Assembly (NCBI GenBank): GCA_947184155.2
Contig: CAMXCT020000118.1
Coordinates: 239,213 to 303,212, forward strand
From: Cladocopium goreaui
Taxonomy: Eukaryota; Sar; Dinophyceae; Suessiales; Symbiodiniaceae
Length of the DNA: 64,000 nt
Reading direction: 5' to 3'
Both the position numbers and the translations under genes were made by a program. Positions within the stretch are counted from its first letter, which is position 1. Each line of letters opens with the position of its first letter. Of this stretch, positions 45,939 through 55,827 are shown one piece after another. The notes beneath the pieces were generated by a model, which was not told the origin of the DNA, searched no databases, and worked only from the letters and a program-made list of their open reading frames with translations.

Positions 45939-45951
45939 GGGGTCGCTACCA
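45939..45951 (-). other. Primer-binding site of the Copia element
   Basis: On the element strand TGGTAGCGACCCC immediately follows the 5' LTR. TGGTAGC is complementary to an initiator-methionine-tRNA-like 3' end (GCUACCA). Confidence 0.75.
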
Positions 45952-46047
45952 TGCAAACCCTGCCTATATCAGGCACACCCTTTTGGCCCCAGATGGCTCA
46001 CAAGTAATGATGTGAAACCACCTTACATGAGATGCAACACATTTGCA
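45952..46047 (-). repeat. 5' LTR of the Copia element
   Basis: 96 bases, one mismatch to the other LTR (CACAAGTAAT against CACACGTAAT). A promoter is expected here but no motif is recognised. Confidence 0.9.
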
Positions 46048-46052
46048 GTATT

Positions 46053-46886
46053 ATATAATACTATGAGTTATTTTGATACAGGGAATTATGAATATGAATG
46101 TACTATGGTTTATTTGTGTAAAAGGTGCGGTGATGCAAAACCCTTAGAAGATTTTTACAACAAATGGGATGATAAAGCGAAAGAAGAAATATATTATAAA
46201 ACTTGCAAGGAATGTAGAGGTAAGACAAAAGCAACAAAGGAAAGAAACAAAAATATGCCTGCAACTTGGGTTAAGGAATTTGTTAAAGAAAATAATACTT
46301 GGGAAGAAGGCAACAATTGGGCTGGTAACCCAAGAGAACTTAAGCTGACATCCTACAAAAGATACAAACAATTGGCTACAGCAAAAGGTATTGGAATACT
46401 GACACAAAACAGTTTGGTTTTGAAATGGTATTTAATAATAACATAAATGTTGAAAAAGAAGATGGACAGCAATATTATATAAATATTGTTTTTGGACTTG
46501 CAGATTGAGTTTTAGATAAATGTGCTACAGTGTTGTCTTCTAATAAATATTTAGTTATAAGATAAAATATTTACTGTAAAAAACTGTATAAAGAAATCAT
46601 GAGATATAATATTAGATATTATGAGCAATACTGGCAGTGAGGTGGGGCTTTGCAAAATTTACTCCATTGAAGAGTTAGAAAAGCAAAAAGACAAGTAAAA
46701 AACAATTATATGTGCAAATGCTGTGATATTAAATATTGCGACGAATGCCTCAAACCAAAGATAAGACTATCAATATGTTTTAAATCATTCCCCATTGAAG
46801 TATTAGATACTATTGGTAGTTTTATGAGATGTAGTGATTGTATCAGAATGCTGAAGGTAATAGAAGAAGAGACACCAGACCAGTAA
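46053..46886 (+). pseudogene. AT-rich gene, 3' part: zinc-ribbon region
   Basis: Removing the Copia element plus one GTATT rejoins codon 39405-39406+46053 and the frame continues without a break into YNTMSYFDTGN and a zinc-ribbon-like CKRCGDAKPLEDFYNK...YYKTCKECRGK. That frame is open to 46446. From about 46400 the sensible reading moves to another frame, with four in-frame stops and a second cysteine cluster (CKCCDIKYCDEC, CSDC), ending at TAA near 46884. Composition matches 38.0-39.4 kb. Zinc ribbons of this type are common in large-DNA-virus proteins; virus-like origin is inference. Confidence 0.6.
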
Positions 46887-47491
46887 ATAAGAGACCACGG
46901 TTGCGTTCAGGATACATTTGGTGCTAAAGCCTACTATCATACTACCCAGCGCTGCCCCCAGGCACCTGGTCACGAAACCCCTTTTTTTGTTTTTTTTTGG
47001 GTTTGGGGTGGGGGGGCGATGTTAACGTCCCTGTGAACTTGCTCACGTCATGTATGCAAGATTACAAAATGAAAATCGCATTTAGATACATATACATATA
47101 TATGTATATAAACATGTGCATACATATACATTTATTTTCACCGTTGTATACGTACAAATGTACACATCTTCTTGTTTATATTTATCCACATAAATATATT
47201 TATCACTTACGTGCACATATATATATAGCATGTATTTATATATATAATATCTATATATATATACATGTATACAAATGTTTGGACAACTTAAATTAACTTG
47301 TCGGGGAATGTTCCATTGCACTTTCTCAAACAATTGGCCAAAGCTTGCAACGCTCGCTGATAATGGCGCAAGAACAAAAGAGCACAAGGCGCAAAGAACA
47401 AAAGGCACTGAAAAACACCAGTTGCCCAAGGGCGGCGCGACCTTATACTAATTTGAATGCATTCCCGTCCCAAGTTGATATATAGGATATA
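46887..47491. other. No gene recognised
   Basis: Holds a T/G homopolymer stretch (46981-47018) and a TATA/ACAT-rich tract (47080-47280). Confidence 0.4.
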
Positions 47492-47828
47492 ATGGGTGGT
47501 GAAAAGGTATATGATGAATGGCGCCACAGCAAATTGGAAAGATTATATGACGGACTTAAAGATTATGAAAACATATATAACTGCAAAGATGCCATTTTAT
47601 ATGATAATGACTTTAGCCAAGACATGAAAATAGCCTATGAAGAATTGAAATTATCATTTTCAGATTTCATTAAGATTTTAGGCTACATTTTGAAGCATAA
47701 TATTCTATATATGGTGAAGGTTTTGGTTTTTATTATTTAATATTAAATGATATTAAATATTTTTGTTGTAAAAAATTGCTTAAAGAAAAAGTTGTATTAA
47801 TCTGGGTAAATGAAAATAATTCGTAGGT
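47492..47828 (+). pseudogene. AT-rich coding fragment, same style as the helicase gene
   Basis: An ATG opens GGEKVYDEWRHSKLERLYDG and continues as a Lys/Tyr/Ile-rich helical protein. After a shift near 47705 the reading YGEGFGFYYLILNDIKYF carries on to 47826. Codon use and AT-richness resemble 38.0-39.4 and 46.05-46.9 kb. No domain is recognised. Confidence 0.4.
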
Positions 47829-47924
47829 CACTGGGTCGATTTATTTTTTTCCACACAACTCTGTGTGGGGTTCTTGTTTTTGATTCTGTATCCCGGGTCG
47901 CTTCCCCGCCTCCCGCCTCCTTTG

Positions 47925-48585
47925 TCAACCACCATCTTTCACGCCCAACTTGGTCAACCACCATCTTTCACACCCAACTTTGTCACACACCATCTTTCAC
48001 ACACACCATCTTTCACACACCATCTTTCACACCCAACTTTGTCACACACCATCTTTTACACACACACAATCTTTCACACACCATCTTTCACACCCAACTT
48101 TGTCACACACCATCTTTCACATACAACTTTGTCACACACCATCTTTCACATACAACTTTGTCACCCAACTTTGTCACACACAATCTTTCACATACAACTT
48201 TGTCACACACCATCTTTCACATACAACTTTGTCACGCACCATCTTTCACGCACAACTTTGTTAACCACCATCTTTCCCATACAACTTCTTTCACACACAA
48301 CTTTGTCACACACCATCTTTCACACCCAACTTTGTCACACACGATCTTTCACATACAACTTTGTCACACACCATCTTACAACTTTGTCACACACCATCTT
48401 TCACATACAACTTTGTCAACCACCATCTTTCACATACAAATTTGTCAACCACCATCTTTCACACCCAACTTTGTCACACACCATCTTTCACACACAACTT
48501 TGTCACACACCATCTTTCACACACAATCACTTCACCATCTTTCACACACAACTTGGTCACACACACAACTTTGTCACGTGGCACT
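47925..48585. repeat. 29-bp tandem array (ACCATCTTTCACA-type)
   Basis: About 22 units of ACCATCTTTCACAYMCAACT followed by TTGTCACAC with variable length. Related units reappear at 54195-54240 and 54345-54360. There are no unique spacers, so it is not CRISPR. ORFs of up to 513 codons here are artefacts. Confidence 0.9.
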
Positions 48586-48587
48586 TT

Positions 48588-51500
48588 GCGTGTGGCAGGC
48601 GTGGCGCAACCTCAAATCCACCTTCGTTTTGCGTGGCAGGCGTGGCGCAATCTCCACATCTACCTTCGTCATGCGTGGCAGGCGTGGCACTTAGCGCGCT
48701 TGGTCGCCGCTGGTCGCCTGTGACGCCGCGGCACTTTGTGTGGCAGGCGTGGCACTTGGTGACATCCGCCTTCGTTTTGCGTGGCAGGCAAGGCACAAGG
48801 ATACATCCACCTTCGTTTCACCTTCGTTTTGCGTGGCAGGCGTGGCGCGGCGTCACCGGCGACCAACGGCGACCAAGCGCGCCATGCAGTGCCATAAGTG
48901 CCACGCCTGCCACGCATTACGAAGGTGGAGACAAGGTAGATGTCTCCTCGTGGCACTTCGCGTGGCAGGCGTGGCACTTGGAGACATCTACCTTCGTTTC
49001 ACGTGGCAGGCGTGGCACAATCTCTCATCTACCTTCGTTTTGCGTGGCAGGCGGGGCACTTATGGCACTGCGTGGCGCGCTTGGTCGCCGCTGGTCGCCT
49101 GTGACGCCGCGGCACTTTGCGTGGCAGGCGTGGCACTTGGCGACATCCACCTTCGTTTTGCGTGCCAGGCGTGGCACAAGGATACATCCACCTTCGTTTC
49201 ACCTTCGTTTTGCGTGGCAGGCGTGGCACAAGGAGACATCTACCTTGTCTCGACCTTGGTTTTGCGTGGCAGGCGTGGCACTTTTTGCACTGCGTGGCGC
49301 GCTTGGTCGCCGTTGGTCGCCTGTGACGCCGCGGCACTTTGCGTGGCAGGCGTGGCACTTGGTTTCACGTGGCATGCGTGGCACAATCTCCCATCTACCT
49401 TCGTAATGCGTGGCAGGCGTGGCACTTGGTGACATCCACCTTCGTTTTGCGTGGCAGGCGTGGCACTTACGGCACTGCGTGGCGCGCTTGGTCGCCGTTG
49501 GTCGCGCGGCACTTTGCGTGGCAGGCGTGGCAGGCGTGGCACTTATGGCACTGCGTGGCGCGCTTGGTCGCCGCTGGTCGCCTGTGACGCCGCGGCACTT
49601 TGCGTGGCAGGCGTGGCACTTGGTGACATCCACCTTCGTTTTGCGTGCCATGCAGGCGTGGCAGAAGGATACATCCACCTTCGTTTCACCTTCGTTTTGC
49701 GTGGCAGGCGTGGCACAAGGAGACATCTACCTTGTCTCCACCTTGGTTTTGCGTGGCAGGCGCGGCACTTATGGCACTGCGTGGCGCGCTTGGTCCCCGC
49801 TGGTCGCCTGTGACGCCGCGGCACTTTGCGTGGCAGGCGTGGCACTTGGTGACATCCACCTTCGTTTTGCGTGGCAGGCGTGGCACTTATGGCACTGCGT
49901 GGCGCGTTTGGTCGCCGTTGGTCGCCTGTGACGCCGCGGCACTTTGCGTGGCAGGCGTGGCACTTGGTTTCACGTGGCAGGCGTGGCACAATCTCACATC
50001 TACCTTCGTCATGCGTGGCAGGCGGGGCACTTATGGCACTGCGTGGCGCGCTTGGTCGCCGCTGGTCGCCTGTGACGCCGCGACACTTTGCGTGGCAGGC
50101 GTGGCGCTTGGTGACATCCACCTTCGTTTTGCATGGCAGGCGTGGCACAAGGATACATCCATCTTCGTACTTACGGCACTGCGTGGCGGACTTGGTCGCC
50201 GTTGGTCGCCGGTGACGCAGCGGCACTTTGCGTGGCAGGCGTGGCACTTGGTGACATCCACCTTTGCTTTGCGTGGCATGCGTGGCACTTATGGCACTGC
50301 GTGGCGCGCTTGGTGGCACAAGGAGACATCTACCTTTTCTCCACCTTGGTTTTGCGTGGCAGGCGTGGCACTTATGGCACTGCGTGGCACGTATGGCACT
50401 GCGTGGCACGCTTGGTCGCCGTTGGTCGCCTGTGACGCCGCGGCACTTTGCGTGGCAGGCGTGGCACTTGGTTTCACGTGGCAAGCGTGGCACACTCTCA
50501 CATCTACCTTCGTGATGCGTGGCAGGCGTGGCACTTATGGCACTGCGTGGCACGCTTGGTCGCCGTTGGTCGCCTGTGACGCCGCGGCACTTTGCGTGGC
50601 AGGCGTGGCACTTGGTGACATCCACCTTCGTTTTGCGTGGCAAGCGTGTCACAAGGAGACATCCACCTTGTCTCCACCTCGGTTCTGCGTGGCAAGCGTG
50701 GCACAAGGAGACATCTACCTTGTCTCCACCTTGGTTTTGCGTGGCAGGCGTAGAACTTATGGCACTGCGTGGCGCGCTTGGTCGCCGTTGGTCGCCGTTG
50801 GTCGCCTGTGACGCCGCGGCACTTTGCGTGGCAGGCGTGGCACTTGGTTTCACGTGGCAGGCGTGGCACAATCTCACATCTACCTTCGTAATGCGTGGCA
50901 GGCGTGGCACTTATGGCACTGCGTGGCGCGCTTGGTCGCCTGTGGTCGCCTGTGACGCCGCGGCACTTTGCGTGGCACGCGTGGCACTTGGTGACATCCA
51001 CCTTCGTTTTGCGTGGCAGGCGTGGCACTTATGGCACTGCGTGGCGCGCTTGGTGGCACAAGGTGATATCTACCTTGTCTCCACCTTGGTTTTGCGTGGC
51101 AGGCGTGGCACTTATCGCACTGCGTGGCGCGCTTGGTCGCCGTTGGTCGCCTGTGACGCCGCGGCACTTTGCGTGGCAGGCGTGGCACTTGGTGACATCC
51201 ACCTTCGTTTTGAGTGGCAGGCGTGGCACAAGGAGACATCCACCCTGTCTCCACCTTGGTTCTGCGTGGCAGGCATGGCACTTATGGCACGCTTGGTCGC
51301 CGTTGGTCGCCGGCGCCGGTGACGCGGCACTTTGCGCGGCAGGCGTGGCACTTGGAGACATCTACCTTCGTTTCACGTGGCAGGCGTGGCACAATCTCAC
51401 ATCTACCTTCGTTCTGCGTGGCAGGCGTGGCACTTTTGGCACTGCGTAGCGCGCTTGGTCGCCGCTGCTCGCCTGTGACGCCGCGGCACTTTGCGTGGCA

Positions 51501-51610
51501 GGCGTGGCGCTTGGTGACATCCACCTTCGTTTTGCATGGCAGGCGTGGCACAAGGATACATCCACCTTCGTTTCACGTGGCACTGACATCCACATTCGTT
51601 TTGCGTGGCT
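48588..51610. repeat. 3-kb GC-rich higher-order array (GCGTGGCAGGCGTGGCAC)
   Basis: A basic word GCGTGGCAGGCGTGGCAC alternates with a few partner blocks (TTGGTGACATCCACCTTCGT, TTATGGCACTGCGTGGCGCG, CTTGGTCGCCGTTGGTCGCC, TGTGACGCCGCGGCAC). At 48880-48955 the words run in the opposite orientation. Every frame is largely open because the blocks lack stops. I do not accept the many ORFs (up to 455 codons) as genes. Confidence 0.9.
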
Positions 51611-54600
51611 GCGTCTTCGCCATGTTTTATGCCCCGACACGTTTATTGCTTCGGCATGTTTTGACATGTTCGATTTTCTGGCATGTTTACCTACTTTCTT
51701 CTCCCGGCTTTCATTTCTATTCACGTTTGCAGCCTTGCTGACATGTTTCCTTGGGCCTGTTCTGTCTTCCGGCATGGTTACCTGGTGTCTTTACGTGCCA
51801 AGTTGCTGTATGACCCAATTCATCTTTGTGTGCCTGTGGTGGAAGACGGCAAGGACTCCCCTTGGAATAAGCTGGCTTTCGCGGAAATCTGCGATGCTAT
51901 TCAGCATGCAAGCTTTCTTATCTGCTGTTTTGGCTGCCGGCATTGTTGATTCAATGTGGAAAGACATGCCAAGCAGATGACATTGGAACGCGCAGTGATC
52001 CGGAATGGCTTGGCGCAACGTGCAAAGAGCCCAATCTCAGTCACACTGCGTGCGGTTAACATATTTGGGAAAAGACTGCACAGGTAGCGTCATAAGATGA
52101 AGAAACTGTGACTGTGTCGCAAGAAGATGCTGCCTGATGTCAGCATTCCGAGGCTTCGCATTGTTGATTGATGTTTGTTCGCAGACGAGGGAATGTACCA
52201 CAAACTGTGATATGTTGCAGACGAAAGTTGATTGATGCCTGTCTGACATGTGATTTGAACTGTTTGTGGCTGGTCTGTTTGAAATGAAATATTGTAAACT
52301 TCTGTCCGTTTGCTGCAGGCGGAGGTACCTAGTGTGGCACGGCGGCCCAGTGAAGTTTCTGGATCGCAAGCTTTGGAAGATTCACGCTTAAATGTTAATG
52401 TTTGGCTTTAGTTAGTCCGTTGTTGACAAGCTGAATTCTGCAGCGATGGCAACGTCGCGAGACCGAGAAGAACGTGGAAGATTGCAGGAGCCGAGCAACA
52501 GGCGGAATCGCCTTCCTGATCTCATCAGTGTGACAATGAGCGACGGCTCACTTGTGGAGATCAACTTGACTGGAGCCAATCGAGAAGAAAGGGAAGATGT
52601 GGCATGGTTCTTGGACGTACACACTACGGTAGCCATGGCACCACCTGCTGCGCACCGTGAATCCAGAGACCGGTCGCCAAGACTGGCGTTTTCCTCAGGG
52701 CCTACCCTTCGTGTAACCTGAACCAGATGTACAAGACCGTTTCAGGCAACTACCACCACCGCCCATCGCAAGGCATGGCGAGTCAGCTTCTGATGAAAGA
52801 ATGCCGCTTGAGCGAGCTGGAGCCGCGAACTTCGCGCAACTGCGACCCCAACGATGTGGAGGCGCACCCATGTCGAAGGCATCAGCGGTGGCCACAAGCG
52901 CTGGTCATTGCCTATATGTCCACTGCTCCAGCGGAATCTCCGTCTGAACAGCGTCGCGAGAAGACGTGGTGACAGCAGGCCACGGGAAAAGAAATGTTTC
53001 TGTAATTATGATACATATCACATATCTTTCTGTACATATCATGAAATGGTTTGATGCAATGTGCGAAGAACCGTTTGATGCTGTAGCAAAAGTGGTTGTG
53101 TGTGTTTCTGAATATGATGAAACAAATGATTTGACACAATGTGTGAAGAAACATTTCTGGTCCGGAAAGAAACCTTTCTTCATCCGCAATGAGTGCGGAG
53201 CAGCTTCGGTTTGTTTGTCGGAAAACAATCAGCTGCTTGCCAATTGTCACATTACAGGTGCACAGTTACCAACGAGAATGTCTTGCCTTTGCATCTGCGT
53301 CTGTGTGCCGTCCTTTCTTTCCGTTCGACATTCCCCGTGGTGTGTTGCTTCCATTGCGAAATGAGAAGCGGGGAACCTAGGACATTAATTCGAGAGCATC
53401 TATACGGTTGATCAATAAGATATCTAGTGTGGTTAAACTATCAAGAATAGATTGGTTCTTTGGGTTCATATTGTGACAAGATAGCATGCGTGCTAAGTTG
53501 AGAACCCTACACACAGCAATTCATTGCATAATATATCCAATATGGATCAATATGGTGGAACTAGTAAGATTTCATTGGTTGCCGCTGTCATGTAGTAACA
53601 AGATAGCACGAATGAAGCCTCTGTGTGTTTGCAATTGGCTCAGGTGCCCATCCAGTGGGCTTCTTGGACGGAGGACAGGCGCGTGTCGCACGGCCCGACA
53701 ATGAGTCAACGAGTCTATGTCCTCGGGAGCAAGAGCTTTGACCCAATGTGGGAAGAAGCGTATGCAGATGCATCGCGAACCGACACCTATTTGAATGTCC
53801 GTGACGCCTGTGTGTTTCTGAAATTTGTGGTTGGTTGACATATTTGGAAAAAACTGCACAGTTAGCGTCATAACCATGGTGCTTGCCACTGTGACTGTGT
53901 CGTGACTTGACAGGCATGCGCTCTGTACTTGTCTTCCATAGTTGCTTTGACAACCAGCTACATACGTGTTCTGCACTTTTTGCGGCCAGGTACTTTTCCG
54001 CTATGTCGTCATCGTCGGATTCGTGGCTGGAGGAGAGGCGCGGCTGTCACGTAGCACATCTCGTTGCACCACATGGAGCGCAGAAGATCATGGAACACCT
54101 CATTCAGCCCATTCCAGGTCCACAGTGCTGCCGCACGCAGAGCAGATGACATTGCAGCGCTGGCAAAAAAATGTCTGCACTGTCGCGCACTCACGTCACT
54201 TTCACACACACCATCTTTCACACGCAACTTTGTCACACACATACACATACATACATACATACATACGTACGTACGTACGTACATACATACCTACGTACAT
54301 ACGTACATGCATACTATCTTTTCACATACTTTCTTGCTTTGTCACACACAGTCTTTCACCACCTCCTTTGTCTTTCCTTCCTTCCCCGTCCCCGCTACAA
54401 CCTTTGAAGCTCAGTATTGGAAGAAGTTGACTTGTGGGGTTATCCGGTCCTTTAATTCGAACATGAAATCCGCCCACACCGCTTTGGCGGTGAAGGCGTG
54501 CTTATTGGGGGGCAAAACAGCAACACTACATGCTCAATGACATTTGTTAATATAGCAGTCGCTATATCAGCTTTAGCTGGGGGGGGCCAAAAACGGTTTC

Positions 54601-54835
54601 GCACCGAGACCAGAATACGGTGGTGTTTTCGACATTTTTCGAGGATTTTTGCGTGTCTGAGCGCAAGAGGGTATTGAAATGGAATTTTGGGTCATTTTGG
54701 TAGCTTTCCGGCAAGGGAAAAACGGCCAAAAATGAAAAAAACATTGTACATAGCAAGATTTTGCAGGGTTTTTGGATGCCAGAGCATTGAAAACACTGCA
54801 AAAACAAGTGTTTGGGACTGACGTTATAGCAAAAA
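51611..54835. other. Unassigned sequence with short ORFs and partial duplications
   Basis: No recognised family. A segment at 52055-52115 resembles 53833-53895 (ACATATTTGG..AAA.ACTGCACA..TAGCGTCATAA and TGTGACTGTGTCG). An ACGTACGT/ACATACAT run lies at 54245-54305. The ORF at 52446 is listed separately. Confidence 0.4.
52446..52721 (+). CDS. Small hypothetical protein, 91 aa
   Basis: An ATG in GCGATGGCA context opens a charged start (ATSRDREERGRLQEPSNRRN) followed by a possible beta-strand pair (LISVTMSDGSLVEINLTG). Composition is protein-like and it stands clear of the repeat arrays, but there is no homologue I can name. It could be one exon of a longer gene. Confidence 0.25.
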   Translation: MATSRDREERGRLQEPSNRRNRLPDLISVTMSDGSLVEINLTGANREEREDVAWFLDVHTTVAMAPPAAHRESRDRSPRLAFSSGPTLRVT

Positions 54836-54837
54836 AC

Positions 54838-55015
54838 GTGTAAATTACCGTATGCTTGACTGGAAACATTACAAAAACACTGTCAAAAGCAATGTTTTGG
54901 AAGGATTTACTGCCTTTATGGCAAAAACGTGTAAATTACCGTCTGTTTGACTGGAAACATTGGAAAAACTCTGTCAAAAACAATGTTTTGGAAGGATTTC
55001 TTATATATATGTTGG
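54838..55015. repeat. 91-bp tandem duplication
   Basis: GTGTAAATTACCGT...GACTGGAAACATT...CAATGTTTTGGAAGGATTT occurs twice with period 91; a degenerate third copy may precede it. No gene. Confidence 0.7.
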
Positions 55016-55252
55016 AGTTGGCTACCGGCATTGGCACATGGAAAAATTGAAGAAACCACTGTAAATAGCGGTATTTTCAACGGTTGGGGAGATAAGGGAA
55101 TTGGAAGCATTGTCGAACATGATGTTTTCGACCGGTTTTATGGCGACAAAAGTGTAAAGTCCCGTGCTTTGAAGGAAACCATTGCAAAAACATGGAAACA
55201 CATTCAAAGAACACGGGATTTGGGGGACTATCTAGGCGTCGTTGTCTAGCTA

Positions 55253-55500
55253 TTTGAAATTCCGCAGCTTGGAGAGCCTCCAATGGAGGAAAAAGTGAAA
55301 ATTCCATAGCTTGGGAAGCTGTCACGGCGGGGAAAAGTGAAAATTCCCTAGCTTGGGAAGCCCCCACGGGGGGGGAAAGTGAAAATTCCCTAGCTTGGGG
55401 AGCCCCCACGGGGGGGAAAAGTGAAAATTCCCTAGCTTGAGGAGCCCCCACAAGGGGGAAAAGTGAAAATTCCCTAGCTTGGGGAGCCCCCACGGGGGGG
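55253..55500. repeat. 42-bp tandem array
   Basis: Five to six units of AAAGTGAAAATTCCCTAGCT followed by TGGGGAGCCCCCACGGGGGG (spacing 42, at 55295, 55337, 55379, 55421, 55463). The right-hand unit is cut exactly where the LTR starts, so the retrotransposon inserted into, or at the edge of, this array. Confidence 0.9.
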
Positions 55501-55704
55501 TGTGATTTATTTTGTTTTACGTGTCTACACAATGCATTCATGCATGTTGACATGTACACTTAATTCATATCTTTCATGCGCACTCCGCATGGCTCAAGAC
55601 TAGCAGCAATTCCGCAGCATAGAAAAGTGTTCGCCGCTCATCGCTTGTCACAGGTGTTTAGATTAGTTGTCCAGGGCTCCCCTAATAGAGGGATAGCTAC
55701 CTCA
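55501..55704 (+). repeat. 5' LTR (TGTGATTT ... CTACCTCA)
   Basis: The start is fixed by identity with 63916 onward; the base before differs between the two sites. The end is inferred from the terminal CA three bases before the primer-binding site, giving 204 bases; it cannot be checked because the 3' copy is truncated by the window. Confidence 0.75.
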
Positions 55705-55707
55705 AAG

Positions 55708-55720
55708 TGGTAGCGGAGCC
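55708..55720 (+). other. Primer-binding site
   Basis: TGGTAGCGGAGCC is complementary to an initiator-tRNA-Met-like 3' end (..GCUACCA). The Copia element at 39.4-46.0 kb uses TGGTAGCG too. Confidence 0.7.
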
Positions 55721-55827
55721 TGTGCCTTCGCCAAGTCTAGATCCGTGTGCCGAACTGCCGTTCTCTGCATACATTCCGTATATCGGACTTGCAGAGGCAA
55801 CCTGTAGGTCAAGTTAGAGTAGCTGCC

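Larger units (their letters stand above)
39407..46047 (-). mobile_element. Copia-type LTR retrotransposon, 6.64 kb, frameshifted
   Basis: Bounded by 96-base LTRs (39407-39502 and 45952-46047) starting TGCAAACCC and ending CATTTGCA, differing at one position, with GTATT on both sides. On the minus strand the order is gag, protease, integrase, a methyltransferase-like module, reverse transcriptase, RNase H: the Copia order with one addition. The primer-binding site abuts the 5' LTR. Near-identical LTRs imply a young insertion, yet the coding region carries about six single-base shifts, so this copy is inactive or the assembly has indel errors. Confidence 0.92.

Noticed and set aside
47925-48585. 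CRISPR-like appearance of a 29-bp repeat
   Set aside because: Units are contiguous, with no unique spacers or cas genes, in a eukaryotic context.
47810-51741. ORFs of 294-513 codons, with Trp/Ala/Cys- or Thr/His/Phe-rich repeats, on both strands
   Set aside because: They follow the tandem arrays, overlap in all frames, and show no non-repetitive domain.
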